DNA of 7,022 bases from JAZSQT01 sp045538075 (GTDB lineage Bacteria; Chrysiogenota; Deferribacteres; Deferribacterales; Mucispirillaceae), in NCBI GenBank assembly GCA_045538075.1, contig JAZSQT010000038.1:1-7022 (forward strand), written 5' to 3'. The position numbers and the translations under genes are program-made. The number at the start of each line of letters is the position of its first letter. The stretch's first letter is position 1. The notes under the pieces were generated by a model, which searched no databases, was not told where the DNA came from, and worked only from the letters and a program-made list of their open reading frames with translations. Shown here piece after piece: positions 6,813-7,022 of the stretch.

Positions 6813-6841
6813 AAAAAAAATCGTAAAAAAAATAGTTTTTT
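6813..6841. other. Phased A/T tracts (possible curved DNA or UP-like element)
   Basis: Two A8 runs (6813-6820 and 6825-6832) are spaced 12 bases start to start, and a T6 run (6836-6841) follows. Tracts near the helical repeat tend to bend DNA or act as UP-like elements. The role here is inferred from spacing only. Confidence 0.3.
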
Positions 6842-6849
6842 GCTATATT

Positions 6850-6865
6850 TATAAACTTGTTTATA
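6850..6865. repeat. Perfect inverted repeat, 7-base arms, 2-base spacer
   Basis: TATAAAC (6850-6856) and GTTTATA (6859-6865) flank TT, giving a compact operator-like dyad. On the minus strand it lies directly after TTTACA (6866-6871), a good -35 match, so it would fall in the spacer of a promoter with a poor -10 (TATAGC). No known repressor box is matched. Confidence 0.4.
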
Positions 6866-7022
6866 TGTAAAGGTTATTTAAAATGATATTCTTTAAGTAT
6901 ATTGTTACTAATTTAAAATTATTATAAAACTTTATATCAATATTATTATTTTAAATGAAAAATTGAATTTATAATGAAAAAACTGATTTTTAAATAAAAA
7001 AGGTGGAACTATTTAAAACAGT

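Larger units (their letters stand above)
6657..7022. other. Gene-free AT-rich region upstream of mscS
   Basis: No reading frame with both useful length and a good ribosome site is present on either strand. Contents are the mscS ribosome site, a TATAAT, two inverted repeats, phased A-tracts, and at the right edge AAGGTGG (7000-7006, plus strand). The last could be the ribosome site of a plus-strand gene starting just beyond the window. If so, this is a divergent control region. The right neighbour is not visible. Confidence 0.5.

Noticed and set aside
7000..7014. T-box riboswitch, because AGGTGGAAC resembles the T-box core GGUGGNACC
   Set aside because: The match stops after GGTGGAAC, and the upstream plus-strand sequence shows no stem I or specifier-like structure, only AT-rich sequence. 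It is more simply a ribosome-site-like stretch.
74..7022. Mobile element, CRISPR array, toxin-antitoxin pair or defence system
   Set aside because: All coding space is taken by recognisable housekeeping genes in one direction, and no repeat array, terminal repeats or transposase-like frame is seen.

Overview
The window is a compact, strongly AT-rich bacterial chromosome segment, roughly 70% A+T by eye. It carries seven genes, all on the minus strand, so transcription runs from high to low coordinates. Stops are TAA and TAG, and starts are mostly ATG, with a GTG for dnaX. I see no tRNA, rRNA, CRISPR array, insertion sequence or prophage gene. The DnaX N-terminus (MSYLALARKYRPQTF) and the combination of RNase G, RlmE and a LarB-family protein are not typical of Bacilli. 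A low-GC Deferribacterota-like or similar anaerobe is my best guess, but this is a weak inference.

Layout in transcription order: a 366-base gene-free region (6657-7022); an MscS-family mechanosensitive channel (5613-6656); a 78-base gap with a good -35 hexamer and a perfect palindrome; then a tight six-gene block. The block is dnaX (clamp-loader tau/gamma), ybaB (nucleoid-associated protein), recR (recombination mediator), rng (RNase G/E), rlmE (23S rRNA 2'-O-methyltransferase) and a divergent LarB-family gene. Gaps within the block are 30, 6, 22, 3 and 1 bases. Co-transcription from the gap before dnaX is therefore likely, and no internal terminator is visible.

dnaX-ybaB-recR is a widely conserved replication/recombination cluster. 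rng and rlmE add rRNA processing and 50S maturation. The last gene is the odd one: it keeps the LarB/PurE-like fold signature but lacks the catalytic cysteine of LarB and several other conserved blocks. It also has no larA, larC or larE neighbour in the window.

Most of the window is ordinary housekeeping, and I found no convincing undescribed system. The best observations are a cluster of A AAA AAA slippery heptamers in dnaX, placed and phased to make a gamma-like short form much as in E. coli, and the apparently catalytically altered LarB homologue. The gene-free right end holds two AT-rich inverted repeats and phased A-tracts that look regulatory but cannot be assigned.
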